DNA of 64,000 nt from positions 124,001 to 188,000 of the forward strand of contig NZ_JACCFE010000003.1 in assembly GCF_014256275.1 (NCBI RefSeq). The letters run 5' to 3'. The position numbers were made by a program, and so were the translations under genes. The notes below the pieces were generated by a model, which was not told the DNA's origin, did no database searches, and worked only from the letters and a program-made list of their open reading frames with translations. Every line of letters begins with the position of its first letter. Position 1 is the stretch's first letter. The DNA is from Rhodococcus sp. 4CII (lineage in GTDB: Bacteria > Actinomycetota > Actinomycetes > Mycobacteriales > Mycobacteriaceae). This document shows, one piece after another, positions 19,929 through 27,669 of the stretch.

Positions 19929-21386
19929 ATGGGTTCTGTACCGATGTTGTTGCCGATGTCGCCGACCGATTCGTTGTTTCTGCTGGGGGAATCCCGCGAG
20001 CATCCGATGCACGTGGGTGGGCTGGCGGTGTTCACGCCGCCCGAGGGCGCCGACGCCGGCGCGGTGCGGGAGATGTTCGAGGCCGCGGTGGCCGACGAGC
20101 AGGTGGCGCCGTTGTTCCGTAGACGGGCCCGCCGGTCGCTGACCTCGCTGGGCCAGTGGGGCTGGGAAACCGCCGACCACGTCGATCTCGGTCATCACGT
20201 CCGCCGGGACGCGCTGCCCCGGCCCGGGGGCACCGAGGAGCTGCTGGCCCTGGTCTCCCGGCTGCACGCGACCCTGCTGGATCGGTCCCGCCCGCTGTGG
20301 GAGATGCACCTGATCGAGGGTCTGGCCGACGGCCGGTACGCGGTCTACACCAAGATCCACCACGCCCTCGCCGACGGCGCCTCCGCGATGGCCCTGCTGC
20401 AACGCAGCATGACCGAGGACCCGGACCGCCGCGGCATGCCCGCCCCCTGGCAACCCACCTGCGCCGAGAACGCCCGCACCCGGTTGAGTACCCCGTTGAC
20501 CGCACACCCCGCACCCGGATTCCTGGCGGAGCTCCCGAATCCGCTGGCCCTGCCCGGCCAACTGCTGACGGCCGCCCGCGGGGTGGCCGGCGAGATCGCC
20601 GGCCTGGCTCCGGCAGCGGCCGCGGCGGTGGAGCGGGCCGCACGCGCCCGGGGCGGCCCCCTGTCGCTGGGTGCCCCGCACACCGTGTTCAACGTCCCGA
20701 TCGGCGGGGCCCGGCACTTCGCCGCCCGCTCCTGGCCGCTCGAACGGGTCCGGCTGCTCGCCAAACACGCCGACGCCACTGTCAACGACATCGTGCTGAC
20801 CCTGTGCGCCGGAGCGCTGCGCCGCTTCCTCGACGGCCTGGGCGCGTTGCCGGCCGATCCGCTGATCGCGATGGTCCCGGTCAACCTCCGCAACCCCGAG
20901 GTGGACCGCGATGGGGCGGCTCGGGCCGGGAACCGGGTCGGGATGCTGATGTGCAACCTGGCCACCCACCTCCCCGATCCCGCCCACCGGCTCGACACCA
21001 TCCGCACCTGCATGCGCGACGGTAAGGCGGTGGCGCGGGCCATGAGTCAGACCCAGCTGCTGGCGCTGAACGCCCTCGGCGCTGCCCCGCTCGGGTTGGA
21101 GCTGCTCACCGGCCGCCGCGGGCCGCAGCGGCCGCCGTTCAACCTGGTCATCTCCAACGTCGCCGGCCCCACGACCCCGTTGTACTGGAACGGCGCCCGC
21201 CTCGACGCCCTGTATCCGCTGTCCATCCCGGTCACCGGGCAGGCGCTGAACATCACCTGCACCAGCACCGACGACCAACTCGTCTTCGGCCTCACCGGCT
21301 GCCGCACTGCCGCCGGGGACCTGCGCCCGATGCTCGACCACCTGAACACCGAACTCGACACCCTCGACACCGTCGTCGGCCTCTGA
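19929..21386 (+). CDS. WS/DGAT-family acyltransferase
   Basis: 485 residues; wax ester synthase / diacylglycerol acyltransferase, which esterifies diacylglycerol or alcohols with acyl-CoA to make storage lipid. Seen: the N-terminal MSPTDSLFLLGESREHPMHV, the catalytic HHxxxDG motif in YTKIHHALADGASAMALLQ, PLWEMHLIEGL, a middle NDIVLTLCAGALRRFL, the PVNLR segment and NLVISNVAGP then a LYPLSIPVTGQALNITC-like C-terminus. Start ATG 19929 with GGGGAG closely upstream; ATG 19944 is an alternative. The mycobacterial relative Tgs1 is induced in dormancy. Confidence 0.93.
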   Translation: MGSVPMLLPMSPTDSLFLLGESREHPMHVGGLAVFTPPEGADAGAVREMFEAAVADEQVAPLFRRRARRSLTSLGQWGWETADHVDLGHHVRRDALPRPGGTEELLALVSRLHATLLDRSRPLWEMHLIEGLADGRYAVYTKIHHALADGASAMALLQRSMTEDPDRRGMPAPWQPTCAENARTRLSTPLTAHPAPGFLAELPNPLALPGQLLTAARGVAGEIAGLAPAAAAAVERAARARGGPLSLGAPHTVFNVPIGGARHFAARSWPLERVRLLAKHADATVNDIVLTLCAGALRRFLDGLGALPADPLIAMVPVNLRNPEVDRDGAARAGNRVGMLMCNLATHLPDPAHRLDTIRTCMRDGKAVARAMSQTQLLALNALGAAPLGLELLTGRRGPQRPPFNLVISNVAGPTTPLYWNGARLDALYPLSIPVTGQALNITCTSTDDQLVFGLTGCRTAAGDLRPMLDHLNTELDTLDTVVGL

Positions 21387-21455
21387 CCGACCAGGAATCA
21401 TCCCTCCGGCAACGACCACGATCTACCACCAGATCCGGGAGAAGGGACACCGGCC

Positions 21456-21653
21456 ATGCACCCCACCACCACCGGCCACCACCACGACGGGTCGCACCCT
21501 GCCGGGCGGCTGCGCGCCGGCGCGGTGATCGCCGCGGTCGCCGCCGCCTGTGTCGCCGGCCCGGCCTGGGCGATCACCGGCTCGGCCGGGGCGGCCGCCG
21601 CCGTCGCCGCCGCCACCCTCGCCGCGGTCACCGCCGCCGCCGTCATGATCTGA
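21456..21653 (+). CDS. small Ala-rich membrane peptide
   Basis: 65 residues: a His-rich N-terminus (TTTGHHHDGSHPAG), then two Ala/Val-rich hydrophobic stretches, AGAVIAAVAAACVAGPAWAI and AAAVAAATLAAVTAAAVMI. GGGAGAAGGG lies about 11 bases before the ATG. No family recognised; small two-helix proteins of this type are common beside stress genes. Confidence 0.55.
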   Translation: MHPTTTGHHHDGSHPAGRLRAGAVIAAVAAACVAGPAWAITGSAGAAAAVAAATLAAVTAAAVMI

Positions 21654-21708
21654 AGACCACTGATACCGAGAACATTTCGTCAGTAATGGAAGGTAGGAAG
21701 CTGCCGAC

Positions 21709-21864
21709 ATGAGTGTCACCGCCCACCGAACATCCACCGCCGGTGCCCGCACCGCCGTCATCAGTACCGCTGAGATCAAGGCCCGGCTCGCCGCCATGTT
21801 CGCCAACGAACCCAGCGAAGACCCGGTTCCACGGTCCGGGGCGATGTCAACACACCCCGATTGA
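21709..21864 (+). CDS. small hypothetical protein
   Basis: 51 residues, starting MSVTAHRTSTAGARTAVIST and with one helix AEIKARLAAMFANEPSEDP. GGAAGGTAGGAAG precedes the ATG. Too small to assign; its position in a run of small same-direction genes supports it. Confidence 0.4.
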   Translation: MSVTAHRTSTAGARTAVISTAEIKARLAAMFANEPSEDPVPRSGAMSTHPD

Positions 21865-21928
21865 ACTGCGCCAGAATGATTCCCGAACGGACACCGTTCC
21901 GGTCACCTCCGAGGAGGAATTTGCTCTC

Positions 21929-22069
21929 GTGAACACCAACGTCGCTCTGCTGCTGCTCGTCCTCGCCGGCGGCATCGGGGGCACCGCCGCCGTCCAGTCC
22001 GCCCTGTCCCGTCCCGCCGCTCGCCGCCGCGGCCGCGGCCGCGCGATCCCGTTCCACCTCGAAGGCTGA
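21929..22069 (+). CDS. single-helix membrane peptide
   Basis: 46 residues from a GTG at 21929, with GAGGAGG 12 bases upstream. One hydrophobic helix, NVALLLLVLAGGIGGTAAVQ, followed by a strongly basic tail RRRGRGRAIPFHLEG that should stay in the cytoplasm. No family recognised. Confidence 0.5.
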   Translation: MNTNVALLLLVLAGGIGGTAAVQSALSRPAARRRGRGRAIPFHLEG

Positions 22070-22094
22070 CCCCGAAACGCGAGGAGGACCCCTG

Positions 22095-22433
22095 ATGAGA
22101 GCGCTCGGTGCCGCCCGCGCAGCGGTGCGGGTGCCGTACGAGCTCCTCCGGGTCCCGATGTCGGTCCTCGACGAGGCCGTGCTGCCGATCGTCTTCGATG
22201 ACGGCGCCCCGGTCCGGTTGGCGTGCGAGCATCTGCTGGTCGGCTGTGACCGGGCCGCCGCCCGCTGGCTCGCCGACCCCACCGCCGCTGCCCGGGCGAA
22301 CCGGATGCGTCGGCGCAGCGCCACCGTCCGGTACGCGATCGCCCGCGACCGTCGCCGGAGCCTGATCGACACCGACTCGGTGCTGGCAAGGCACCGGGCC
22401 CGGTTCGAACGACGACGGCACGCCGCAATCTGA
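22095..22433 (+). CDS. hypothetical Arg-rich protein
   Basis: 112 residues; the N-terminal LGAARAAVRVPYELLRVPMS precedes VLDEAVLPIVFDDGAPVRLA and a helical, Arg-rich C-terminal part (RANRMRRRSATVRYAIARDR). GAGGAGGACC precedes the ATG. No transmembrane helix and no known family. It follows the small membrane peptides closely and is probably co-transcribed. Confidence 0.55.
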   Translation: MRALGAARAAVRVPYELLRVPMSVLDEAVLPIVFDDGAPVRLACEHLLVGCDRAAARWLADPTAAARANRMRRRSATVRYAIARDRRRSLIDTDSVLARHRARFERRRHAAI

Positions 22434-22527
22434 TCCCGCGAACGAACGAACGCCGAGATGCCACCGTCCCCACCACCGACCGACAGCGACGGTGCGGACA
22501 GCGGGAGGGGTGAACCCGTTGACCGTG

Positions 22528-22968
22528 ATGACGGTGGCCACCTTCCAGACGGTGTTCCGGGAGACGGCCGGGCTGTACGTCGAGGGCAGCGACCTGCCCC
22601 GATGCAACGCCGTCCTCACCCGCAGCCTGTACCGGCTGCTGCTGACCGGGCAGCGCGCGGCCGCCGACCATCACCGCTACATCATCGAACCCGACGACCT
22701 CCCGGTCACCCGTGGACTCGAGGAGAACATCACCCACTTCCGCCGGCTCGGGCACCACCTCGACCCGGAGCGGATCCTCGCCCAACTCGCCACCTACCCG
22801 CCGCTCGACCGGATTCCCGCCTCCGGCACCGAGGCCCGCTTCCCGGACCTGGTCGGCGGGCTGACCGTGACCCTCGCCCGCACCCTCACCGTCATCGCCC
22901 CCGGTCTGGCCCGACCGGGGCCCGCGCACTGGGAGACGCTCCGTTCCGTGGCCGACCTCTACCTCTGA
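22528..22968 (+). CDS. DUF1931 histone-fold-like protein
   Basis: 146 residues. Matches the DUF1931 family (tandem histone-fold, known from Aquifex and many bacteria): TVATFQTVFRETAGLYVEGS, DLPRCNAVLTRSLYRLLLTG, the diagnostic IIEPDDLPVTRGLEENI, FRRLGHHLDPERILAQLATY and GTEARFPDLVGGLTVTLART. By analogy it may bind DNA; that has not been shown for most members. GGGAGGGGTG lies upstream; a GTG or TTG start some 10-15 bases further up is possible. Last gene of a rightward run beginning at 21456. Confidence 0.8.
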   Translation: MTVATFQTVFRETAGLYVEGSDLPRCNAVLTRSLYRLLLTGQRAAADHHRYIIEPDDLPVTRGLEENITHFRRLGHHLDPERILAQLATYPPLDRIPASGTEARFPDLVGGLTVTLARTLTVIAPGLARPGPAHWETLRSVADLYL

Positions 22969-23156
22969 CCCGGCACCAGGACCGCCGACTGCACCCCCAA
23001 CACCCGTGCCCCCGGCGCGGACGTCTGCCGCACTCCGACGCACAGCGCAGGCAGAACCGAGGAGAGAGCCGGCCGGTCGACAGCGAGGGGATGCGCACGC
23101 ACTATGGGTGTGACCCCGGTAGCGGATAGCCTGACCGTCGTGAGGAAGGGATTGTC
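22969..23156. other. intergenic stretch
   Basis: No gene seen. The end of the stretch (GAGGAAGGG at about 23140) is a good ribosome-binding site for the doubtful frame at 23157. Confidence 0.3.
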
Positions 23157-23471
23157 ATGGTTCTTCCTCGCCCGGTCCGCGGGCACCAGTACTGGGAGCA
23201 GCAGGTCTTCACCGAGCAGCACACCCAGCGCCGCCCCGACACCTCCGCCCCGCCCGCAGAGAACCCTGCGGAAAACCCGGCCTCGCTGGTCGACCACTGC
23301 CACCCCGGCCGGAAGGACGAGGGCTGCGGCGTCGGTGACGGCGCCGGGCACGCGGACCGACCGCATCCTCACCGGGTATGCGAGAACGCGACCAGCCAGG
23401 GCTCTCGTGCATTCCAGAATGTTGAGGGCGCGATTGAAGTTCAGGGACAGACGGGTACGACCAGGGTGTAG
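23157..23471 (+). CDS. doubtful small protein
   Basis: 104 residues beginning MVLPRPVRGHQYWEQQVFTE. A good GAGGAAGGG lies seven bases before the ATG, which is the main support. Composition is Pro/Asn/Gly-rich and the C-terminus overlaps the convergent lipoprotein gene by 31 bases, so it may be only the remains of a gene or spurious. Confidence 0.25.
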   Translation: MVLPRPVRGHQYWEQQVFTEQHTQRRPDTSAPPAENPAENPASLVDHCHPGRKDEGCGVGDGAGHADRPHPHRVCENATSQGSRAFQNVEGAIEVQGQTGTTRV

Positions 23472-23839
23472 ATCTGCTGCGTCTGCTCCGTGGTGGGGAT
23501 GGTGCCCTGGTTTTCGGCCAGCTCGGCGATGATCGCGGTGACGGCCTGCTCGTCGACACCGTTGGCGAGGTCGATGCAGGGTTCGATGGCGATGTGCTCG
23601 ATCGATGCGTCGTTGCGGTTGCGCGCCAGCTCCGGGTATCGGGCACGGAACACCGCGACGAAAGCGTTGAGGTCGGCATGGTAGCGGGCCATCTCGGCGG
23701 CACGGTCCACATCCTCCACGGCGCCCGGGGCCTGGGAGGTGGCCGTCGTGGCTTCGGTATCGGTATCGGTATCGGAGCCGCATGCCACCAGCGCACACAC
23801 CGTGGCCGCGGCGAGACCGACCACCCGGGCAGACCTCAT
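23441..23839 (-). CDS. small secreted lipoprotein (DUF732-like)
   Basis: 132 residues. A signal peptide MRSARVVGLAAATVCALVAC ends in a lipobox (LVAC), so the protein is lipidated on Cys20 and held at the outer face of the membrane. A Thr/Asp-rich spacer follows, then a helical domain resembling mycobacterial DUF732 (LNAFVAVFRARYPELARNRN, ANGVDEQAVTAIIAELAENQ) with a Cys pair (EPCIDLAN and VVPVCP) likely to form a disulfide. Function unknown. Confidence 0.75.
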   Translation of the reverse strand: MRSARVVGLAAATVCALVACGSDTDTDTEATTATSQAPGAVEDVDRAAEMARYHADLNAFVAVFRARYPELARNRNDASIEHIAIEPCIDLANGVDEQAVTAIIAELAENQGTIPTTEQTQQIYTLVVPVCP

Positions 23840-24066
23840 GACCGCAGGCTAATGCGTAACCACGAGCAACGGCAGGCGAACCCGACGGAGTCGGTCGAGC
23901 CGCGCCGACCTCCCGCCCGACACGAACACCGGCCCGCGGTGCGCCACCACCCGAAGCGGAAACCCGGTCCGTCCAGCTAATCCGGAGGCAGGCCACTGCT
24001 CCACCTGCGACGAAACCCGTCATGGGGTGATTCCTCGGCGACCATCTTCCGGTCGGGAGGGGGCGA
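23840..24066. other. intergenic region
   Basis: 227 bases upstream of the lipoprotein gene on the minus strand. No gene, repeat or strong hairpin seen. Confidence 0.35.
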
Positions 24067-24240
24067 TCAGCCGTCGATCGGTTCGCCGATCGCGACAGGG
24101 CCGGGACAGCCCGGGGTGGCGCACTCGTACAGATCAGTTTCGAGCAGCACGCCGCCGAGGCTGGCATAGAGGTAGTGCCGGAACGCGGCCTTACCGCACG
24201 TCACACAGTCCTGATCGATCTGAATCCACTCGCCTCCCAC
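24067..24240 (-). CDS. small Cys-rich (zinc-ribbon-like) protein
   Basis: 57 residues from a GTG at 24240 (AGGA eight bases upstream). It has a CVTC knuckle near the N-terminus and a CATPGC pair 27 residues later, spaced like a small zinc ribbon, with YLYASLGGVLLETDLYEC between them. No family name recognised. Confidence 0.5.
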   Translation of the reverse strand: MGGEWIQIDQDCVTCGKAAFRHYLYASLGGVLLETDLYECATPGCPGPVAIGEPIDG

Positions 24241-24382
24241 AGATCGAATCCTAAGCGGACGCGACCCTCCAGCGGCCGGCCGGTTGTGTGGATTGACAGG
24301 GCGACGACGCCGGCGAGGTCCGACTAAACGGTGTCGGCCCCCGCCGACCCGCGGACGGTAGGGGCGATCAGCCGACAGAGGG

Positions 24383-24670
24383 GTGCAGAACGGTCCGATC
24401 GGATCGGGCGGCAATCGTGATCTCTATCCGCAGCGCGTTGGTGCAGTAGTCATGCAAGGCTCCGCGATCGGGATCGTAAACATAGTCAGAGGGGATACTG
24501 ACTCCACCGTCGTCGGCTCACGTAGCCCGAGCGGCTCCAGATGTGTTCTGCCCGAGCACTTCTTCCAGATCAAAGCCGTTTGCAGCGGCGTATCGTTCGA
24601 CCAGCTGACCAGGGCGGTGAACGTCCCGCTCCCGGACGACGACCACGAAGACAGCGACGACGACACCTGA
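24383..24670 (+). CDS. hypothetical protein with acidic tail
   Basis: 95 residues. The second half (VLPEHFFQIKAVCSGVSFDQ then LTRAVNVPLPDDDHEDSDDD) looks protein-like and ends in an acidic tail; the first half is less convincing. No clear ribosome-binding site. The antisense frame over the same bases is longer but composed mainly of Ser/Pro. Confidence 0.35.
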   Translation: MQNGPIGSGGNRDLYPQRVGAVVMQGSAIGIVNIVRGDTDSTVVGSRSPSGSRCVLPEHFFQIKAVCSGVSFDQLTRAVNVPLPDDDHEDSDDDT

Positions 24671-25095
24671 GGGGCATCGAGGCGGGGCGTGGGGTGGCCC
24701 GAGTCGGGCGCGTCGGCTCCGCGTGACCGATCCGCATCCGGGGCGCGAACCGAAGCCGTCCGGTGACAGGAGACTCCGCCCACCCCACGACAGAATTTCT
24801 GTATTCACGAATGTAGACATTGAAGGGTTGCCGATGTAGAGTTTGTCACGTCGCAAGGAAGGGTTCACGAGATGCGGGAGAGGATGAACTGCCCGCAGAG
24901 CAGGACCGCACGTCGGGGTAAGGGTTGTGAGTGTGTAAGGCCCCGGCACCTTCCGGCCGCGGCCGGGCAGCGCTAAGGCCCGACCGCCGGTGGAAGTGCG
25001 GTGAGTACAGAAGTGCAGTGAACAAGGAAGTGAAAACCGATCCGGCCCCCGGTGCCTCACGGCGCCGGGGGCCCCGTCCGTGAGAAGGTCACCTC
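24671..25095. ncRNA. candidate structured leader upstream of merR
   Basis: After about 24790 the sequence changes character: purine-rich runs (GCAAGGAAGGG, GGGAGAGGATG, GGGGTAAGGGTTG) interrupted by GC hairpins, ending in the strong hairpin at 25044-25073 just before the MerR frame. A 34-codon reading frame (24872-24976, starting MRERMNCPQSRTARR, with three Cys) has GGAAGGG upstream and could be a leader peptide. I do not recognise a known riboswitch class. Treat as a candidate regulatory leader. Confidence 0.35.
25044..25073 (+). terminator. strong GC hairpin before merR
   Basis: Inverted repeat GGCCCCCGGTGCC-TCAC-GGCGCCGGGGGCC, 13 base pairs including one G-U, with a four-base loop. There is no T-run after it. 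It sits 22 bases before the first codon of the extended MerR frame, so it may be an attenuator or leader terminator rather than the end of an upstream gene. Confidence 0.55.
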
Positions 25096-25164
25096 ATTCC
25101 GGAAGATTCACCCGACCGTAGCCCGGCCGGGAAGTTCGACGACGAGGACTACCCGGCGTACAGC

Positions 25165-25455
25165 ATGGGTCATGCCGCCGAGATCCTCGGCGTGACACAG
25201 GCATTCCTGCGCAGCCTCGACGCCGCTAAACTGCTCACCCCAGGGCGGTCCGCGGGCGGGCACCGCCGTTACTCGCGTTACCAGCTCCGCCTCGCCGCCC
25301 GCGCCCGGGAACTGATCGATCAGGGCACTGCGCTCGAGGCCGCGTGCCGCATCATCATCCTCGAAGACCAACTCGCCGAAGCCCGGCGCATCAACACCGA
25401 ACTCGAGCGCATCCACCGCCCAGCCGGAAAGGAGCCCGGCCCGGCCCCACGGTGA
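25165..25455 (+). CDS. short MerR-family regulator
   Basis: 96 residues from ATG 25165. Winged helix-turn-helix of the MerR type: MGHAAEILGVTQAFLRSLDA, KLLTPGRSAGGHRRYSRYQL, ARARELIDQGTALEAACRII, then a short coiled coil LEDQLAEARRINTELERIH. The same frame continues upstream of the ATG through FDDEDYPAYS, which is normally part of this family's N-terminus, back to an in-frame TGA at 25081. In that extension the only start-like codon is an ATT at 25096 with GAAGGT seven bases upstream. The annotated ATG may thus be internal. Confidence 0.8.
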   Translation: MGHAAEILGVTQAFLRSLDAAKLLTPGRSAGGHRRYSRYQLRLAARARELIDQGTALEAACRIIILEDQLAEARRINTELERIHRPAGKEPGPAPR

Positions 25456-25730
25456 GCTGCGGCCGACCGTGGTGTGCCGCATCGCCGGGGTCCGCGAGCT
25501 GGTGGCGGGGGTCGAGGAGCGGGACTGCGAAAAGCGGCGCTAAGCCGCTCTCTGGCACGTGACGCCATCAAAGGTGGCACCTGAAACCAGCTACCGCAGA
25601 TAATTTCGCGACTCAGACACCCGAGACAGGCTGTCAGGCCAGCAAGCGGATGAGGGTTGCCGCAGATAACGCGCCGTAATCTGCGGCAACTCCTTAGCGC
25701 CGGATCTGGCGCGACTGCTCCCCGACCCCC
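25456..25730. other. intergenic region between merR and the Cys-rich gene
   Basis: No gene seen. The phrase AACCAGCTACCGCAGATAA near 25585 and GGTTGCCGCAGATAACG near 25657 share CCGCAGATAA, and CTGCGGCAACTCC follows at 25681, so short repeats and an inverted copy of TGCCGCAGAT are present here, directly upstream of hairpin H1. Confidence 0.4.
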
Positions 25731-25759
25731 ACACCGGGCAGCAACTATCTGCCCGGTGT
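25731..25759 (+). promoter_or_regulatory. recurrent hairpin, copy 1
   Basis: Eleven-base-pair perfect stem ACACCGGGCAG / CTGCCCGGTGT with the seven-base loop CAACTAT. The core GGGCAGCAACTATCTGCCC recurs at 45353-45389 and 46079-46109, each time upstream of a small gene. After the stem, CTCGCCCG and GTACAGG are also shared with copy 3. The gene start follows 32 bases later. Confidence 0.7.
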
Positions 25760-25791
25760 GCTCGCCCGTGCCGTACAGGGAGCTACTCGCC

Positions 25792-26049
25792 ATGACCGAG
25801 CCCAAATACCAACTTCCCCAGCTCGACCTCTTCACCCCATGCGCTGTCCATGCCTGCGACTTCCCAGTCGTGGAGGCCGAGAAGGTGTGCGCCGGATGCC
25901 TGGACGACTTCGGCGACATGCTGCGACCCGCCGCACGGTGCACTCCAACGCAGCTCGAGCCCGCGCACTCCGCCGGCATCCCGGAGCGAAACACGCCGCC
26001 TCGAATTGCCCATCCTGCCGAGCTCGACCGGAAGGCGAATCAGCGGTGA
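25792..26049 (+). CDS. small Cys-containing protein
   Basis: 85 residues, MTEPKYQLPQLDLFTPCAVH. Two Cys pairs (CAVHAC and CAGC) spaced by about 20 residues suggest a small zinc-binding fold, followed by a flexible Pro-rich tail. ACAGGGAG precedes the ATG. A hairpin terminator lies 80 bases beyond the stop. No family recognised. Confidence 0.55.
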   Translation: MTEPKYQLPQLDLFTPCAVHACDFPVVEAEKVCAGCLDDFGDMLRPAARCTPTQLEPAHSAGIPERNTPPRIAHPAELDRKANQR

Positions 26050-26129
26050 TTGTGCGAGGAACGTCGGACCTGCACGAGGTGCGTGGCCGTTGGGAATGCC
26101 GAGGGTGCACCCGCGGATAGCTAGACCGC

Positions 26130-26167
26130 CCGTCCGGTGCGGCCGATGAGAATCCCGCACCGGACGG
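26130..26167 (+). terminator. hairpin terminator
   Basis: Perfect 13-bp inverted repeat CCGTCCGGTGCGG / CCGCACCGGACGG with a 12-base loop, located 80 bases after the stop of the Cys-containing gene. Actinobacterial terminators often lack a long T-run, as here. Confidence 0.65.
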
Positions 26168-26567
26168 AACTAGGAGGATTTCCGAACATCGGGGATAGTG
26201 TAGCCCCCGCCGAGTGCGGTCGAATTCCATTCTCGCACCGTTTATAAAAGTGTTTGAATTACCTGTTCTAATTCTTGGTATTCGGTAATTCGGGCAGGTG
26301 TATATGCTCGCTCCTGAGGCAAATTTAATTCCGGTAATCCGCTTCTTCCCGGGTGAAATGCGTCGCCGTACCGCCGTGCGCTAAACCGCGAGTCGATTCG
26401 ATGAAAGTCCAGCTAAACGCCACGATGCCGAAGGGTGTCGGCGCACTGGAGGCGGACGAAAAGAAGGGCTCTAAATAGCTCGAAAAACTAGCCGGTATAT
26501 GTAGAAATATCTCCATTTTCGACTACAATGAGAATTGCAGGGTCAGCGCAAATGGGGAGGATTGAAA
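26168..26567. other. AT-rich intergenic region
   Basis: 400 bases, markedly richer in A and T than the rest of the window. It contains the inverted repeat GAATTACC (26256-26263) / GGTAATTC (26284-26291) and a further CCGGTAATCCG near 26330. No gene is visible. It could hold the promoter of the glutaredoxin gene, or a replication or partition site; there are no clear iterons. Confidence 0.4.
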
Positions 26568-26796
26568 ATGTCGGTTCAGGTGTACAGCAAAAGCTCGTGT
26601 GTGCAATGCGATGCCACCTATCGGGCCCTCGATAAAGAGGGGATCGAGTACTCCGTGATCGATCTGGAGGGCGACCCTCACGCCGTGAACGCTCTGCGGG
26701 CGCTCGGCTACAGCCAGGCCCCCGGTCGTCATCGCCGGTGACCAGCATTGGGGCGGTTTCCGTCCTGACCGCATCAAAGCTCTCGTAGCTGCCTGA
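26568..26796 (+). pseudogene. NrdH-type glutaredoxin, frameshifted
   Basis: Glutaredoxin-like protein that would reduce class Ib ribonucleotide reductase. From ATG 26568: MSVQVYSKSSCVQCDATYRA with the CVQC active site of NrdH, then LDKEGIEYSVIDLEGDPHAV and ALRALGYSQAP. In the CCCCC run near 26720 the frame breaks; reading on in the next frame gives VVIAGDQHWGGFRPDRIKAL and VAA-stop at 26796, the normal C-terminus with the GFRPD motif. One base removed from the C-run restores the protein. Confidence 0.85.
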
Positions 26797-26847
26797 GTCC
26801 CCACCGACCCCGGCCCGCCGACCATGCCATCACGAAAGGACCGCCCA

Positions 26848-27402
26848 ATGACCGCCGCCGCCCTCGCACTCGTCCCGGATGACACCGCCGCCGACACCGA
26901 CCAGATTCAGGTCGGCGACATCGACACCAACACTCATACCGACGTCGAGGCCCTCTGCCTATGCGCTCTCTTGTGGGCGCCCAGTGAGGCTGCGGTCCGG
27001 GCTGTCGCCGCCCTCGAGGCCGAAGATTTCGAACGACCCGTCCATCGCGAACTGTTCACCGTTATCGCCCGACTCGTGCGCGCCGGAAAACCCCACGACA
27101 CCACGATGGTCGCCGCCGAACTCGAACGCACCGGAAACCTCGCCGGCCACCACGGCTCCGAACGGTCCCGCTATCTGGCAAACATCACCACCCGCGGAGC
27201 CGATCACATCGCCGTCGACCACTACACCCGCACCGTCGTCAGCCAGGCATACCGGCGCAGCTTCCGCGCCGCCGCCCAGTCCCTCGCGCAAGCCGCCGAG
27301 CAGCTGCCCGAAGACCAACTCTTCGAGCACATGATCACTCTCGGCCGCCAGCAGCGAGCCGCCACCAACCGTCTCAACCACCTCAGAGGAGAAGGCCAGT
27401 GA
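26848..27402 (+). CDS. DnaB-helicase N-terminal-domain protein
   Basis: 184 residues. The sequence matches the DnaB N-terminal (primase-interacting, dimerising) domain only: DVEALCLCALLWAPSEAAVR, LEAEDFERPVHRELFTVIAR, DTTMVAAELERTGNLAGHHG and YLANITTRGADHIAVDHYTR. There is no RecA-like ATPase domain. Stand-alone DnaB-N proteins are common on actinobacterial plasmids and phages and may act in loading replicative helicase; exact role unproven. Start MTAAALAL at 26848, after an in-frame ATG at 26824. The next gene starts within its stop (GTGA). Confidence 0.8.
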   Translation: MTAAALALVPDDTAADTDQIQVGDIDTNTHTDVEALCLCALLWAPSEAAVRAVAALEAEDFERPVHRELFTVIARLVRAGKPHDTTMVAAELERTGNLAGHHGSERSRYLANITTRGADHIAVDHYTRTVVSQAYRRSFRAAAQSLAQAAEQLPEDQLFEHMITLGRQQRAATNRLNHLRGEGQ

Positions 27403-27590
27403 CCATCCACGCCAACGGCATACACACCGACGACGAACGTGACGCCTGGAACCTCCACGAAGCGGGGCTCAGCTGGACGCAGGTCGGCCGGGAGATCGGA
27501 TGCACCGAATCCGCGGCCCGCGCCTTCGCCTCCGCCTACCAGCAGCGCACCGACGCAGCCGCGGGCGAGAACCAAGGCGCCTTGTTCTGA
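27399..27590 (+). CDS. small helix-turn-helix protein
   Basis: 63 residues. DERDAWNLHEAGLSWTQVGR followed by EIGCTESAARAFASAYQQR reads as a compact helix-turn-helix of the sigma/SinI-like type. The GTG start overlaps the preceding stop (GTGA), so it is translationally coupled to the DnaB-N protein. Likely a small DNA-binding partner. Confidence 0.6.
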   Translation: MTIHANGIHTDDERDAWNLHEAGLSWTQVGREIGCTESAARAFASAYQQRTDAAAGENQGALF

Positions 27591-27669
27591 TGTGGGCGAC
27601 GAAGCCGAAGCCTCTGTCGGCCCATCCTGCACACAGGCTGGCGGCAGGCCCGCCGAAGGAGGCATCAAC

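Noticed and set aside
23104..23532. Frame starting MGVTPVADSLTVVRK
   Set aside because: After 30 residues it becomes Ser/Thr/Pro/Arg low-complexity; the frame at 23157 with a good ribosome-binding site overlaps it.
24424..24783. Minus-strand frame of 119 residues
   Set aside because: Ser/Pro/Thr-rich and without a good start; the plus frame with an acidic tail looks slightly better, and neither is strong.
25731..25759. Recurrent hairpins as simple rho-independent terminators
   Set aside because: No T-run follows, and copies 1 and 3 sit at a fixed distance from the next start; a regulatory role fits better.
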